A stretch of 64,000 bases of DNA, taken from an uncultured Alphaproteobacteria bacterium. Its GTDB lineage: Bacteria > Pseudomonadota > Alphaproteobacteria > HIMB59. The DNA is taken from positions 169,766-233,765 of the forward strand of contig CACBDV010000001.1 of the NCBI GenBank assembly GCA_902538085.1, given 5' to 3'. The notes beneath the pieces are model-generated. The model did no database searches, had not been told where the DNA came from, and saw nothing but the letters and a program-made list of their open reading frames with translations. A program made the translations under genes and the position numbers. This document shows, piece by piece, positions 17,775-24,832 of the stretch (position 1 is the first letter of the stretch; each line of letters starts with the position of its first letter).

Positions 17775-18743
17775 ATGTTTGAAGTTATTAAACAAGGACT
17801 AGAAACATCAGTGCAAGATTATCCCGGGAGAGTTGGTTATCTTAACCAAGGGTTTCCTCCCTCAGGGCCAATGGATAGTTGGTCTTTTCGACTTGCCAAT
17901 TTACTTGTAGGTAATGAGGAGAGCTTTGCAGCGCTTGAGTGTCAGTACACTGGTCCAACTTTAAAATTTGAAAAAGATCATGTCATTGCGGTCTGTGGTG
18001 CTGATATGCAGCCCAAAATAAATGGTAATTCTATTCCTATGTGGGAAAGTGTTTTAATAAAATCTGGACAAACTCTTGAAATGGGTTTTACAGTATCTGG
18101 TGCAAGATCTTATGTGTCTTTTGCTGGAGGCATTGAGTCAGAAAAATGGCTAAACTCTCAATCAACTTTTCACAAAGCAGGCGTTGGTGGCATTGATGGT
18201 CATGCTTTGAAAGACGGTCAAAGAATTCCTTTAGGTCAAGCTAATGGGAAGATCGGTAGAAAAATTAGAACTGACTCAATTCCAGATATTAGCAATAGTG
18301 GTATTTGGGAAATTGAGGTTGTTCGGGGACCAAATGATGATTGGCTTGACGACGAAGGATATGACACTTTTCTTAAAGCAGAGTGGAAACTTCAAGCAAG
18401 AAGTGATCGTACTGGATTTAGGTTGGATGGACCCACTTTAAGTTTTACCGAAAAAGCTACAAATAAATCTCCTGAACATGGCTATGAGCCCTCAAATATA
18501 ATAGATCAGGGCTACCCAATTGGTGGTATTAATTTGGCGGGTCAAACGCCAATAATACTTGTAAATGATGGGCCTAGCATGGGTGGGTTTATTGTACCTT
18601 TTACTGTTCCATCAGCCTCTTTTTGGAAATTAGGACAAGCTAAACCAAATGAAAAATTTAAGTTTAAAGAAATAAGTGTGCAAGAGGCACAGGAAATGAG
18701 ATCTGAACAAACCTCCATCTGCTCAATGGGAAGTGTCATATAA
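17775..18743 (+). CDS. pxpC: PxpC/KipA-family subunit (biotin-dependent carboxyltransferase family)
   Basis: A 322-residue soluble protein starting FEVIKQGLETSVQDYPGRVG, the standard opening of KipA/PxpC proteins (AHS2 domain), with QGFPPSGPMDSWSFRLANLL, ALECQYTGPTLKF, SYVSFAGGIE and a C-terminal PMGGFIVPFTV-like segment (GPSMGGFIVPFTVPSASFW). The AHS2 domain occurs in 5-oxoprolinase and as half of the carboxyltransferase of urea carboxylase. It begins at the base after the PxpB-like stop and overlaps the biotin carrier gene by 11 bases, so the three are tightly coupled. Length is normal for PxpC (about 310-330). Confidence 0.9.
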   Translation: MFEVIKQGLETSVQDYPGRVGYLNQGFPPSGPMDSWSFRLANLLVGNEESFAALECQYTGPTLKFEKDHVIAVCGADMQPKINGNSIPMWESVLIKSGQTLEMGFTVSGARSYVSFAGGIESEKWLNSQSTFHKAGVGGIDGHALKDGQRIPLGQANGKIGRKIRTDSIPDISNSGIWEIEVVRGPNDDWLDDEGYDTFLKAEWKLQARSDRTGFRLDGPTLSFTEKATNKSPEHGYEPSNIIDQGYPIGGINLAGQTPIILVNDGPSMGGFIVPFTVPSASFWKLGQAKPNEKFKFKEISVQEAQEMRSEQTSICSMGSVI

Positions 18744-18963
18744 TATGTCTACAGAAGTTTTAACGTCAGTTCCAGGTAACATATGGAAAGTTTTAGTAGA
18801 AGTTGGTGATGAAGTAAGTGAGGGGGATATATTATTTATTATGGAAGTTATGAAATCAGAGGTCAATCATAACGCTCCAGTTAGTGGAACGATAACTCAA
18901 GTTAACATTAGGAACGATCAAGAGGGTGTAAGCCCTGGCACTGTTGCTATAATCATAGATTAA
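18733..18963 (+). CDS. Free-standing biotin carboxyl carrier protein (biotin/lipoyl attachment domain)
   Basis: A 76-residue single-domain protein with the biotinyl hairpin FIMEVMKSEVNHNAPVSG. The EVMK motif puts the modified lysine at about residue 37, flanked by the conserved Gly/Asp turn of biotin domains. It would carry carboxybiotin between the biotin carboxylase (11117-12619) and the PxpB/PxpC-like carboxyltransferase. The gene overlaps pxpC by 11 bases and is followed three bases after its stop... with no gap by the GST-like gene. Because the E-V-M-K motif has Met before Lys, biotin rather than lipoate is the likely cofactor. Confidence 0.88.
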   Translation: MSYNMSTEVLTSVPGNIWKVLVEVGDEVSEGDILFIMEVMKSEVNHNAPVSGTITQVNIRNDQEGVSPGTVAIIID

Positions 18964-19578
18964 ATGACAGATACTCCACTTTTATATAATGGGCCTACTT
19001 CTCCTTTTGGAAGAAAATGTAAAGTATCTGCTCTTGTATTAGACGTTGCTCATAAAGAAGAAAAGATAAATATTTATAAATCAAGATTTCTAGATGAATT
19101 TAATCCATTAAGACAAGTTCCTACTTTAATAGTTGGTAATAAAACGATCACAGACAGTGATAATATTTGTTTGTACTTTGATAGTATTTCAAAAAAAGAC
19201 TCTATATATCCAAAAGATCGTTATTGGGAAAGTATGACAATGATAAGTGTTTCAAATGGAATTATGGAAAATGCAGTTAATCGTTATATAGAAATGTCAG
19301 CTATACCAGAATTAGAGCAAAGACATAAATCAATAGAACGTTATGAGAAAAAAATTTTAAGATCCATTGATTGGATTGAAAGAAAATATGATGAGTTCGT
19401 GACTGACAAGTTAACGATTGATCAAATATCTGTTGCCTGTGCATTAGACTATACATCTTTTAGATTTACTGATGCCTGGGGAGACAATAATATTAAATTA
19501 AAAAAATGGTTAGAAAATATTACCAAGAATGATTTTATGAAATCAACATTACCTGGAGAGAGTTTTAAGTATGAATAA
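18964..19578 (+). CDS. Glutathione S-transferase family protein
   Basis: A 204-residue protein with a thioredoxin-like N-terminal domain (PLLYNGPTSPFGRKCKVSAL, FNPLRQVPTLIVGNKTITDS with the cis-proline and the DS glutathione-binding turn) and an all-alpha C-terminal domain. Ser in the SPFG motif is the likely catalytic residue, as in zeta- or beta-like bacterial GSTs. It starts directly after the biotin carrier stop, so it belongs to the carboxylase operon. Whether it conjugates glutathione to the imported substrate or acts as an isomerase is not shown. Confidence 0.85.
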   Translation: MTDTPLLYNGPTSPFGRKCKVSALVLDVAHKEEKINIYKSRFLDEFNPLRQVPTLIVGNKTITDSDNICLYFDSISKKDSIYPKDRYWESMTMISVSNGIMENAVNRYIEMSAIPELEQRHKSIERYEKKILRSIDWIERKYDEFVTDKLTIDQISVACALDYTSFRFTDAWGDNNIKLKKWLENITKNDFMKSTLPGESFKYE

Positions 19579-20119
19579 AAAATTTAGAAAATTTTTTCTA
19601 CAAATGATACATTATAAGTCGATGAGATATATTTTTGTACTTCTTCTAAGTTTGCCATTATTATCGATGAATTTGAATGCAGAGTATGAGATGCACATCC
19701 CAAATTGTACTCAAAAAGGTGTTGAAAATTGCGGTGGTTTTTTATTTGATAATGAAACTGGAGATGTCCTTTTTTGTGGTTCTGAGAGTTGTATCGATTT
19801 AAAACTACCAAAATCTTGGAAGGCAAAACAGAAAGATAAACTATCAAAACAAGATCAAATATTAGAAATGCTCTCTAATATTCAGGTTGGATCTGTCAAC
19901 ACAGTTCAAAATGTTGAGCCTTCATCAGATACAAAAATTGTAAATCAGGAAGTGAAATCAGAAGAAAAGAAAGAAGAAAAAGAGGTTGTCAAAAAAGAAG
20001 AGAAAAAAGAGAAGAAGATAGAAAAGTGTGACAAAGAAAAGAAAAGTTTGTGTAAAGGTTCTGGTGGCATGCAACTTGGAGGAACCGGAATGAAACTTAA
20101 GAAACCAACAAAAAAATAG
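19571..20119 (+). CDS. Exported Lys/Glu-rich protein of unknown function
   Basis: A 182-residue protein I do not recognise. A hydrophobic segment (MRYIFVLLLSLPLLSMNLNA) is a clear signal sequence with cleavage after NA; the real start may be ATG 19622, directly before it, instead of 19571, which overlaps the GST stop by 8 bases. The mature part has four Cys in a short region (CTQKGVENCGG and CGSESC), suggesting two disulfides, then a strongly charged Glu/Lys stretch (about residues 130-160), and a Gly/Lys tail with two more Cys. The charged region is repetitive and probably extended. It may be periplasmic. Confidence 0.65.
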   Translation: MNKKFRKFFLQMIHYKSMRYIFVLLLSLPLLSMNLNAEYEMHIPNCTQKGVENCGGFLFDNETGDVLFCGSESCIDLKLPKSWKAKQKDKLSKQDQILEMLSNIQVGSVNTVQNVEPSSDTKIVNQEVKSEEKKEEKEVVKKEEKKEKKIEKCDKEKKSLCKGSGGMQLGGTGMKLKKPTKK

Positions 20120-20120
20120 T

Positions 20121-20348
20121 TTGAAAAAAAAACAAAAGAGATCATTAGCTTCTTTAATATTAATAAGAGAAAAACTTGCCCATGACCTATGTAATGAGAT
20201 TTATATGAGTAAAGATGAAGCTTATGAAATTATAGACTTTGCTTTCCAGCTTAGTGATAAATTACCTGAAACCTATGATCAACTGAAATCAGAAATAAAG
20301 TCTTATATAATTATTAATATGTTATCTCTAGTTACTAAATTCCACTAG
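20121..20348 (+). CDS. Small protein of unknown function (TTG start)
   Basis: A 75-residue protein with no signal peptide, predicted mostly helical (SLASLILIREKLAHDLCNEI, AYEIIDFAFQLSDKLP). The only good start is TTG at 20121, one base after the preceding stop, which suggests translational coupling. Its 3' end overlaps the convergent gene by 14 bases. I see no motif that gives a function. It could be a real small gene or a chance frame; coupling and amino-acid composition favour a gene. Confidence 0.5.
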   Translation: MKKKQKRSLASLILIREKLAHDLCNEIYMSKDEAYEIIDFAFQLSDKLPETYDQLKSEIKSYIIINMLSLVTKFH

Positions 20349-20937
20349 TATCAATTTCTTCTTTTGAAATATTTTCTTTATTTTCATCAAGTAAATTTTC
20401 ATAGTTCGAATTTTCATTACTCAAATAAGCACTATCAGTTAAAATGATATCCATTCTCCTATTATTAAAGCTATAATCACAAGTAACTGAGAAAATTAAC
20501 TCACTACTATTAGATTTATTGCTAAGATAAATTTCCCAAGTTGTTTTACTTTTAAGTTTATTTGGAAATTGTTTAACTTCAGTTTGAAATAATTCGGTGT
20601 TTTTCTTTTGAAATGAATTAATAAAGCTATCTTGAATGTCAAGGCACTCAACAGGACTGAGTTGCAATTGATTATTTGAGCCGTGAATTTCGTAAATATT
20701 TCCTGTTTTTGTTGATTTTAATGTGTATTCAGTAAGATATTTGTTTGCTATCAAGACGTTGTCCTCTTTAATAGAAATGCTCTCAATATTGCCTTTCTTT
20801 AATTTTATATTCCCATCATTTTCATACCTAAGAATGTCCTCGTACAATTTATAACCAAAAAGCTCAATTGATTGTGCATTCAAACAAAAAAACATGCTTA
20901 CTGTGAATAATGTCTTAAACATAAGGAATTTTAACAT
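20335..20937 (-). CDS. Exported protein of unknown function
   Basis: A 200-residue protein when started at ATG 20937, five bases after the stop of the gene upstream. That start gives a clean signal peptide (MLKFLMFKTLFTVSMFFCLN, cleavage near AQS); the longer in-frame start at 21012 would overlap the upstream gene by 71 bases and hide the signal. The mature protein is mostly beta-rich with an acidic C-terminal tail (NENSNYENLLDENKENISKE). I do not recognise the family. It is in one transcription unit with the 149-residue protein and ParA. Confidence 0.65.
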   Translation of the reverse strand: MLKFLMFKTLFTVSMFFCLNAQSIELFGYKLYEDILRYENDGNIKLKKGNIESISIKEDNVLIANKYLTEYTLKSTKTGNIYEIHGSNNQLQLSPVECLDIQDSFINSFQKKNTELFQTEVKQFPNKLKSKTTWEIYLSNKSNSSELIFSVTCDYSFNNRRMDIILTDSAYLSNENSNYENLLDENKENISKEEIDTSGI

Positions 20938-20941
20938 TGAT

Positions 20942-21391
20942 TTAGTTCTTTGAAATAGTGTTGAGCGGATATGGAACATCTTTGATAGAAAATTTATGAC
21001 AATATTCAACACCCTCTAAAAGTTTTGACCATAGTTCGTTTGCATCCTTTTCTAATTCTGGGATCGAATATGATGCTAAGCTTAAAAACCATATCTTAAA
21101 AGAGTCCTTTGATAGTCTATCGACATTTGAATTAACTAATGTGGAAAAAGTATCTTTCCACTGTAGTAAGAGAACATCAGCTTCTTTTTTTGATAAGTTC
21201 TGTGGTGATATAAAGTATTTTTTTTGAAGTGTTGATTTATCTTGTTCTAGGATAGATGTTTTAAATTGGAATGCATTATCGAGAATTGATGCTTTTTCTT
21301 TACTATCATTTATTTCAATCCAATTAATAAAACCTTTCAATAATCTTGAGCATATGTCATGGAGTTGATCATTATCTATTTCTTCATTCAT
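20942..21391 (-). CDS. Soluble helical protein of unknown function, downstream of ParA
   Basis: A 149-residue protein, predicted mainly alpha-helical, with no signal peptide or membrane segment. Segments such as LLKGFINWIEINDSKEK and SFKIWFLSLASYSIPELEKD give no family match that I know. The size and helical make-up recall poly-hydroxyalkanoate phasin-like or partner proteins of orphan ParA ATPases, but that is only an idea. It starts 15 bases after the parA stop and ends 5 bases before the exported-protein gene, so the three genes form an operon. Confidence 0.6.
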   Translation of the reverse strand: MNEEIDNDQLHDICSRLLKGFINWIEINDSKEKASILDNAFQFKTSILEQDKSTLQKKYFISPQNLSKKEADVLLLQWKDTFSTLVNSNVDRLSKDSFKIWFLSLASYSIPELEKDANELWSKLLEGVEYCHKFSIKDVPYPLNTISKN

Positions 21392-21406
21392 ATAATTTAT
21401 TAAAAT

Positions 21407-22045
21407 TTAAAATTTCAAGAATGACTGTATCTCTTTTGCTAGAGCCAACATTTCTAAACACCCTTTTCCAGTTCTTTGTTTTTCTACTACTGTTAACCCT
21501 AATCCCATAGTTGATACAAATATTTGTCTATTACCCAAAATTGTCTTTGCTTTTTTAACATTCATTTTATTAACAAATTTATGTGCTTCTTGAATAAGTT
21601 TAGATTTTGCATTTGCTCTATTAATGAGTATTAATATCTCTCTTTTTTCTCTTTTCGCTAATTCAATTATGGACTCCGTGGCCCAAAAATCCACTTGAGA
21701 GGGAGATATCGGTATAATGACAAGGTCAGCTATTTCAATTGCTGGTCTTCCATCAGCGTCAATTTTGGGAGGAGTATCAATTATTACTAAATCAGATTTT
21801 TCTTTAAGCGTTTTAGCCTCATACTGTGCGCCCCAGAGGCTTGCTGTTTTAAACTGAATCATATTTTTATTTTTAAGTTTTTCATTTCTGGTAAGAAACC
21901 ACTTACCTAAACTGCCTTGAGGGTCTGTGTCGAGTAATGTCGTGGATAAATTATTTTTTAAAGAATAAACAGCAGCTAAATTTGCAGCTATAGTGGTTTT
22001 TCCAGAGCCTCCTTTTTGTTGAGCGATGGTAATAACCTTAGACAC
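21407..22045 (-). CDS. Orphan ParA/MinD-type ATPase
   Basis: A 212-residue P-loop ATPase with the deviant Walker A motif QQKGGSGKTTIAANLAAVYS, switch I region LLDTDPQGSLGKW and Walker B LVIIDTPPKID. These are the features of ParA-family proteins that bind ATP as a sandwich dimer and position cargo on the nucleoid. The size (about 210) matches short ParA-like proteins, which lack the N-terminal DNA-binding domain of plasmid ParA. No ParB or parS is nearby, so chromosome partitioning is unlikely. It leads an operon of two unknown proteins, one exported. Confidence 0.9.
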   Translation of the reverse strand: MSKVITIAQQKGGSGKTTIAANLAAVYSLKNNLSTTLLDTDPQGSLGKWFLTRNEKLKNKNMIQFKTASLWGAQYEAKTLKEKSDLVIIDTPPKIDADGRPAIEIADLVIIPISPSQVDFWATESIIELAKREKREILILINRANAKSKLIQEAHKFVNKMNVKKAKTILGNRQIFVSTMGLGLTVVEKQRTGKGCLEMLALAKEIQSFLKF

Positions 22046-22162
22046 AATTCAAGTATAAAAATAAAAAACTCTTAAGAAAGCCTTATTAAAAAAAAGTTGT
22101 GGGTTGATAGGTGCTCAGAATAGGTTTGGTAAAATTATATAGGAAATAAACCTCATATCATC

Positions 22163-22168
22163 TATATT
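22163..22168 (+). promoter_or_regulatory. Likely -10 box of a leaderless alcohol dehydrogenase gene
   Basis: TATATT ends 6 bases before the GTG start at 22175, so transcription should begin at or next to the start codon. No Shine-Dalgarno site is seen. A leaderless mRNA is therefore likely. Confidence 0.4.
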
Positions 22169-22174
22169 GCTATC

Positions 22175-23338
22175 GTGAAAGCGTTTCAATTCAACACTAC
22201 TCCTGGAATAAGATTTGGAAGTGACTATTCAGTAGGCACAGCAGAGGAAGTTTCTAAGAAACTTGGTAACAAAATACTATTTGTAACTGATCCGGGTTTA
22301 GTAAAAATTGGGTTACACGAAAAAACAATTACTGAGCTTCAAAAATACTCTGAAATTTTAATTTTTGATAATGTTGAAGCTGACCCATCTATAAAAACAC
22401 TTATGAGTTGTGTACAACAGGGAAGAGATTTTGATGCAACAGGTGTAATTGGATTTGGTGGTGGATCATCAATGGACGTATCGAAATTAACTGCACTTTT
22501 GATTGGCTCAAACGAAAATATTCATGAAGCTTGGGGAGTGGCTAATGCTAAAGGGCCTAGGCTCCCTCTTGCACTTTACCCAACAACTTCTGGTACTGGT
22601 TCTGAAGTAACTCCAATTTCTATTATCACACAAGAAGATTTAGAAAAAAAAGGAGTTTCCTCTCCTATTATACTTCCAGACCTTGCAATTCTTGATCCAT
22701 CATTAACACTCGGTCTTCCCCCTCACATTACTGCTGCTACCGGTATTGATGCAATGGTCCACGCGATAGAGTCTTATGCTTCAAAAAGTGTGAATAATAA
22801 TTTGATTTCCCAAACACTTGCAAAGGAAGCATTGAAGCTTTTAGGTAGTTCTATAAGACAAGCTGTCATTAACGGAAAGGATATTGAAGCAAGATCAAAT
22901 ATGCTTGTTGGCTCTATGTTAGCAGGTGTCTCCTTTGGAAACTCTCCAGTCGCTGGCGTTCATGCTTTAGCATATCCGATTGGAGGCACTTATCATGTAC
23001 CTCACGGTCTTTCCAACGCACTTGTCCTGCCATATGTGTTAAGATTTAATATATCTGATCAAAATGCATCAAAACTGTACAGTGAAATAGCCCCAATTGT
23101 TTTTCCAGATATTGATACAAGCACCAGCACTCAAGATATTTCTTCAAAATTCATTGAAAAGTTATCAGATCTATCAAGTGAATTAGGTTTAGAACAAAGA
23201 TTAAGAGATCTCGACATCCCTGAAACTGCATGCGAAACAATGGCTAGAGATGCTATGAAACAAACCCGATTACTAATCAATAACCCAAGAGAAATATCTG
23301 AAAAAGATGCTTTTGATATTTATAGGTCTGCATGGTAA
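22175..23338 (+). CDS. Iron-containing (group III) alcohol dehydrogenase
   Basis: A 387-residue NAD(P)-dependent oxidoreductase of the Fe-ADH family. It has the dinucleotide-binding GVIGFGGGSSMDVSKLTA (residues about 90-110), TTSGTGSEVTPISII, and metal-binding residues in ATGIDAMVHAIESY and PVAGVHALAYPIGGTYHVPH. The start is GTG 22175 and matches the family N-terminus (FNTTPGIRFG). It is divergent from parA across 128 bases and followed by a hairpin. The natural alcohol or aldehyde cannot be read from the sequence; lactaldehyde, methanol or 1,3-propanediol-type substrates are all known in the family. Confidence 0.92.
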   Translation: MKAFQFNTTPGIRFGSDYSVGTAEEVSKKLGNKILFVTDPGLVKIGLHEKTITELQKYSEILIFDNVEADPSIKTLMSCVQQGRDFDATGVIGFGGGSSMDVSKLTALLIGSNENIHEAWGVANAKGPRLPLALYPTTSGTGSEVTPISIITQEDLEKKGVSSPIILPDLAILDPSLTLGLPPHITAATGIDAMVHAIESYASKSVNNNLISQTLAKEALKLLGSSIRQAVINGKDIEARSNMLVGSMLAGVSFGNSPVAGVHALAYPIGGTYHVPHGLSNALVLPYVLRFNISDQNASKLYSEIAPIVFPDIDTSTSTQDISSKFIEKLSDLSSELGLEQRLRDLDIPETACETMARDAMKQTRLLINNPREISEKDAFDIYRSAW

Positions 23339-23355
23339 AAACTTCATCTGATAAG

Positions 23356-23375
23356 AGATGGTAAATTTATCATCT
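23356..23375 (+). terminator. Possible hairpin after the alcohol dehydrogenase gene
   Basis: AGATGGTAAATTTATCATCT can pair with itself over its length with one G-U pair, in the gap between the alcohol dehydrogenase stop and the ABC ATPase start. It is AT-rich and lacks a strict U-run directly after it, so termination is uncertain. Confidence 0.3.
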
Positions 23376-23411
23376 TGAATTATTAAGATTTTAAACTAAA
23401 TAATATGAAAA

Positions 23412-24113
23412 ATGTTAAGTGTAATAGATATTTCTAAAAATTTTGGTGATTTTACTGCCATTAATAAACTCTCTTTTGAGGTCAAAGTTGGTGATGTGAT
23501 GGGGTTCCTTGGACCTAATGGTGCTGGCAAAACAACTTCCATGAGGGTAATAACAGGTTATCTTAAATCTGACAGTGGAAACGTTATCATAAACAATAAG
23601 GACATTGAAATAGATCCCATTCACACAAAGTCAATGATTGGCTACTTACCTGAAGGTGTTCCACTTTATTTGGACTTTTCACCATATCTTTACTTAGACT
23701 ACGTTTGCCAGGTAAGAAATATAAAAAACTCAAAAGCAGCAATAAAAAAAGTAATTAATGATCTACAATTAGATGAAGTAAAAGATGTTCCTATTGAAAC
23801 TTTATCAAAAGGTTTTAAAAGACGTGTTGGAATTGCACAGGCTCTTATTCATAATCCCAAACTACTGATCTTAGATGAGCCAACTGATGGATTGGATCCC
23901 CTTCAAAAGTTTGAAGTAAGAAAATTAATTAAAAAATTATCTAAAACAAAAGCAATTATAATTTCTACACACATTCTTGATGAAGTTCCTGAGGTTTGCA
24001 ATAAGTGTCTTATTATTAATGATGGACAAAAAGTCTTTGAGGGAACTCCATTACAGCTTAAGAAAAAAATTGGTAAATCCCTAGATGAAAAATTTAGAAA
24101 GTTAGTAAGCTAA
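23412..24113 (+). CDS. ABC transporter ATPase, GldA-like
   Basis: A 233-residue single nucleotide-binding domain with Walker A GPNGAGKTT, signature LSKGFKRRVGIAQAL and Walker B LLILDEPTDGLDP. The order ATPase, ABC-2 permease, GldG-like, DUF4340 is a widespread bacterial cluster named after the gliding genes gldA/F/G, but here there is no reason to infer gliding. The ATPase stop and the permease start overlap (TAATG). Export or membrane-stress functions have been proposed for such clusters. Confidence 0.9.
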   Translation: MLSVIDISKNFGDFTAINKLSFEVKVGDVMGFLGPNGAGKTTSMRVITGYLKSDSGNVIINNKDIEIDPIHTKSMIGYLPEGVPLYLDFSPYLYLDYVCQVRNIKNSKAAIKKVINDLQLDEVKDVPIETLSKGFKRRVGIAQALIHNPKLLILDEPTDGLDPLQKFEVRKLIKKLSKTKAIIISTHILDEVPEVCNKCLIINDGQKVFEGTPLQLKKKIGKSLDEKFRKLVS

Positions 24114-24832
24114 TGTTGGCGTTAATTAAAAGAGAACTTAAATTATATTTTATTACTCCTGTCGCTTATATTTTTACTGCAATATTTATTTTGACCTCTA
24201 TGTCCTTAACATTTTATTTTGGCTCATTTTTCTCCTCAGGAGTTGCTGACTTAACGGTTTTTTTTAGTTTTATTCCATGGGTTTTTATTTTCTTTGTCTC
24301 TGCAGTTACTATGAAGAGTTGGTCCGAGGAAAAAAGACTCGGTACTATTGAATTATTAATGACTTTGCCAATTCCTTTGTGGAAGATAGTGTTGAGTAAA
24401 TTTTTTGCAACTTGGGCTTTTGTTGTATTCTCTGTTGTTTTGACCTTTCCTATTTGGATAACAGTAAATTATCTTGGAAACCCTGATAACCTTGTAATTA
24501 TTGGCCAATATCTTGGGGTTATTATCATGGCAGGTGCTTATGTCTCTCTTGGAATTTTCTTTTCTTCGTTAACTAACAATCAAATAATTGCCTTTATTTT
24601 ATCTATTTTAGTCTCATTCCTTTTCACCATAAGTGGATTTCCTCTTATGATTAATTTTATAACTGGGATTTTACCTATTGAAATAGTGGAACTCATTTCT
24701 AGTTTTAGCTTTTTGACTCACTTCTCAAGTATCCAAACAGGTTTTTTCTCAATTAAAGGATTGTTTTTCTTTTTATCCTTTATTGCTCTTTGGAATTATT
24801 TAACAATTATAAAATTTTTAAATCGAGACTAA
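24113..24832 (+). CDS. ABC-2 type permease, GldF-like
   Basis: A 239-residue membrane protein with six hydrophobic helices, typical of ABC-2 export permeases (MLALIKRELKLYFITPVAYI at the N-terminus, then MKSWSEEKRLGTIELLMTLP, the family's conserved cytoplasmic loop). It partners the ATPase encoded upstream and the GldG-like protein encoded downstream, with one-base overlaps at both junctions. The C-terminus LWNYLTIIKFLNRD overlaps the next start codon. Confidence 0.9.
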   Translation: MLALIKRELKLYFITPVAYIFTAIFILTSMSLTFYFGSFFSSGVADLTVFFSFIPWVFIFFVSAVTMKSWSEEKRLGTIELLMTLPIPLWKIVLSKFFATWAFVVFSVVLTFPIWITVNYLGNPDNLVIIGQYLGVIIMAGAYVSLGIFFSSLTNNQIIAFILSILVSFLFTISGFPLMINFITGILPIEIVELISSFSFLTHFSSIQTGFFSIKGLFFFLSFIALWNYLTIIKFLNRD

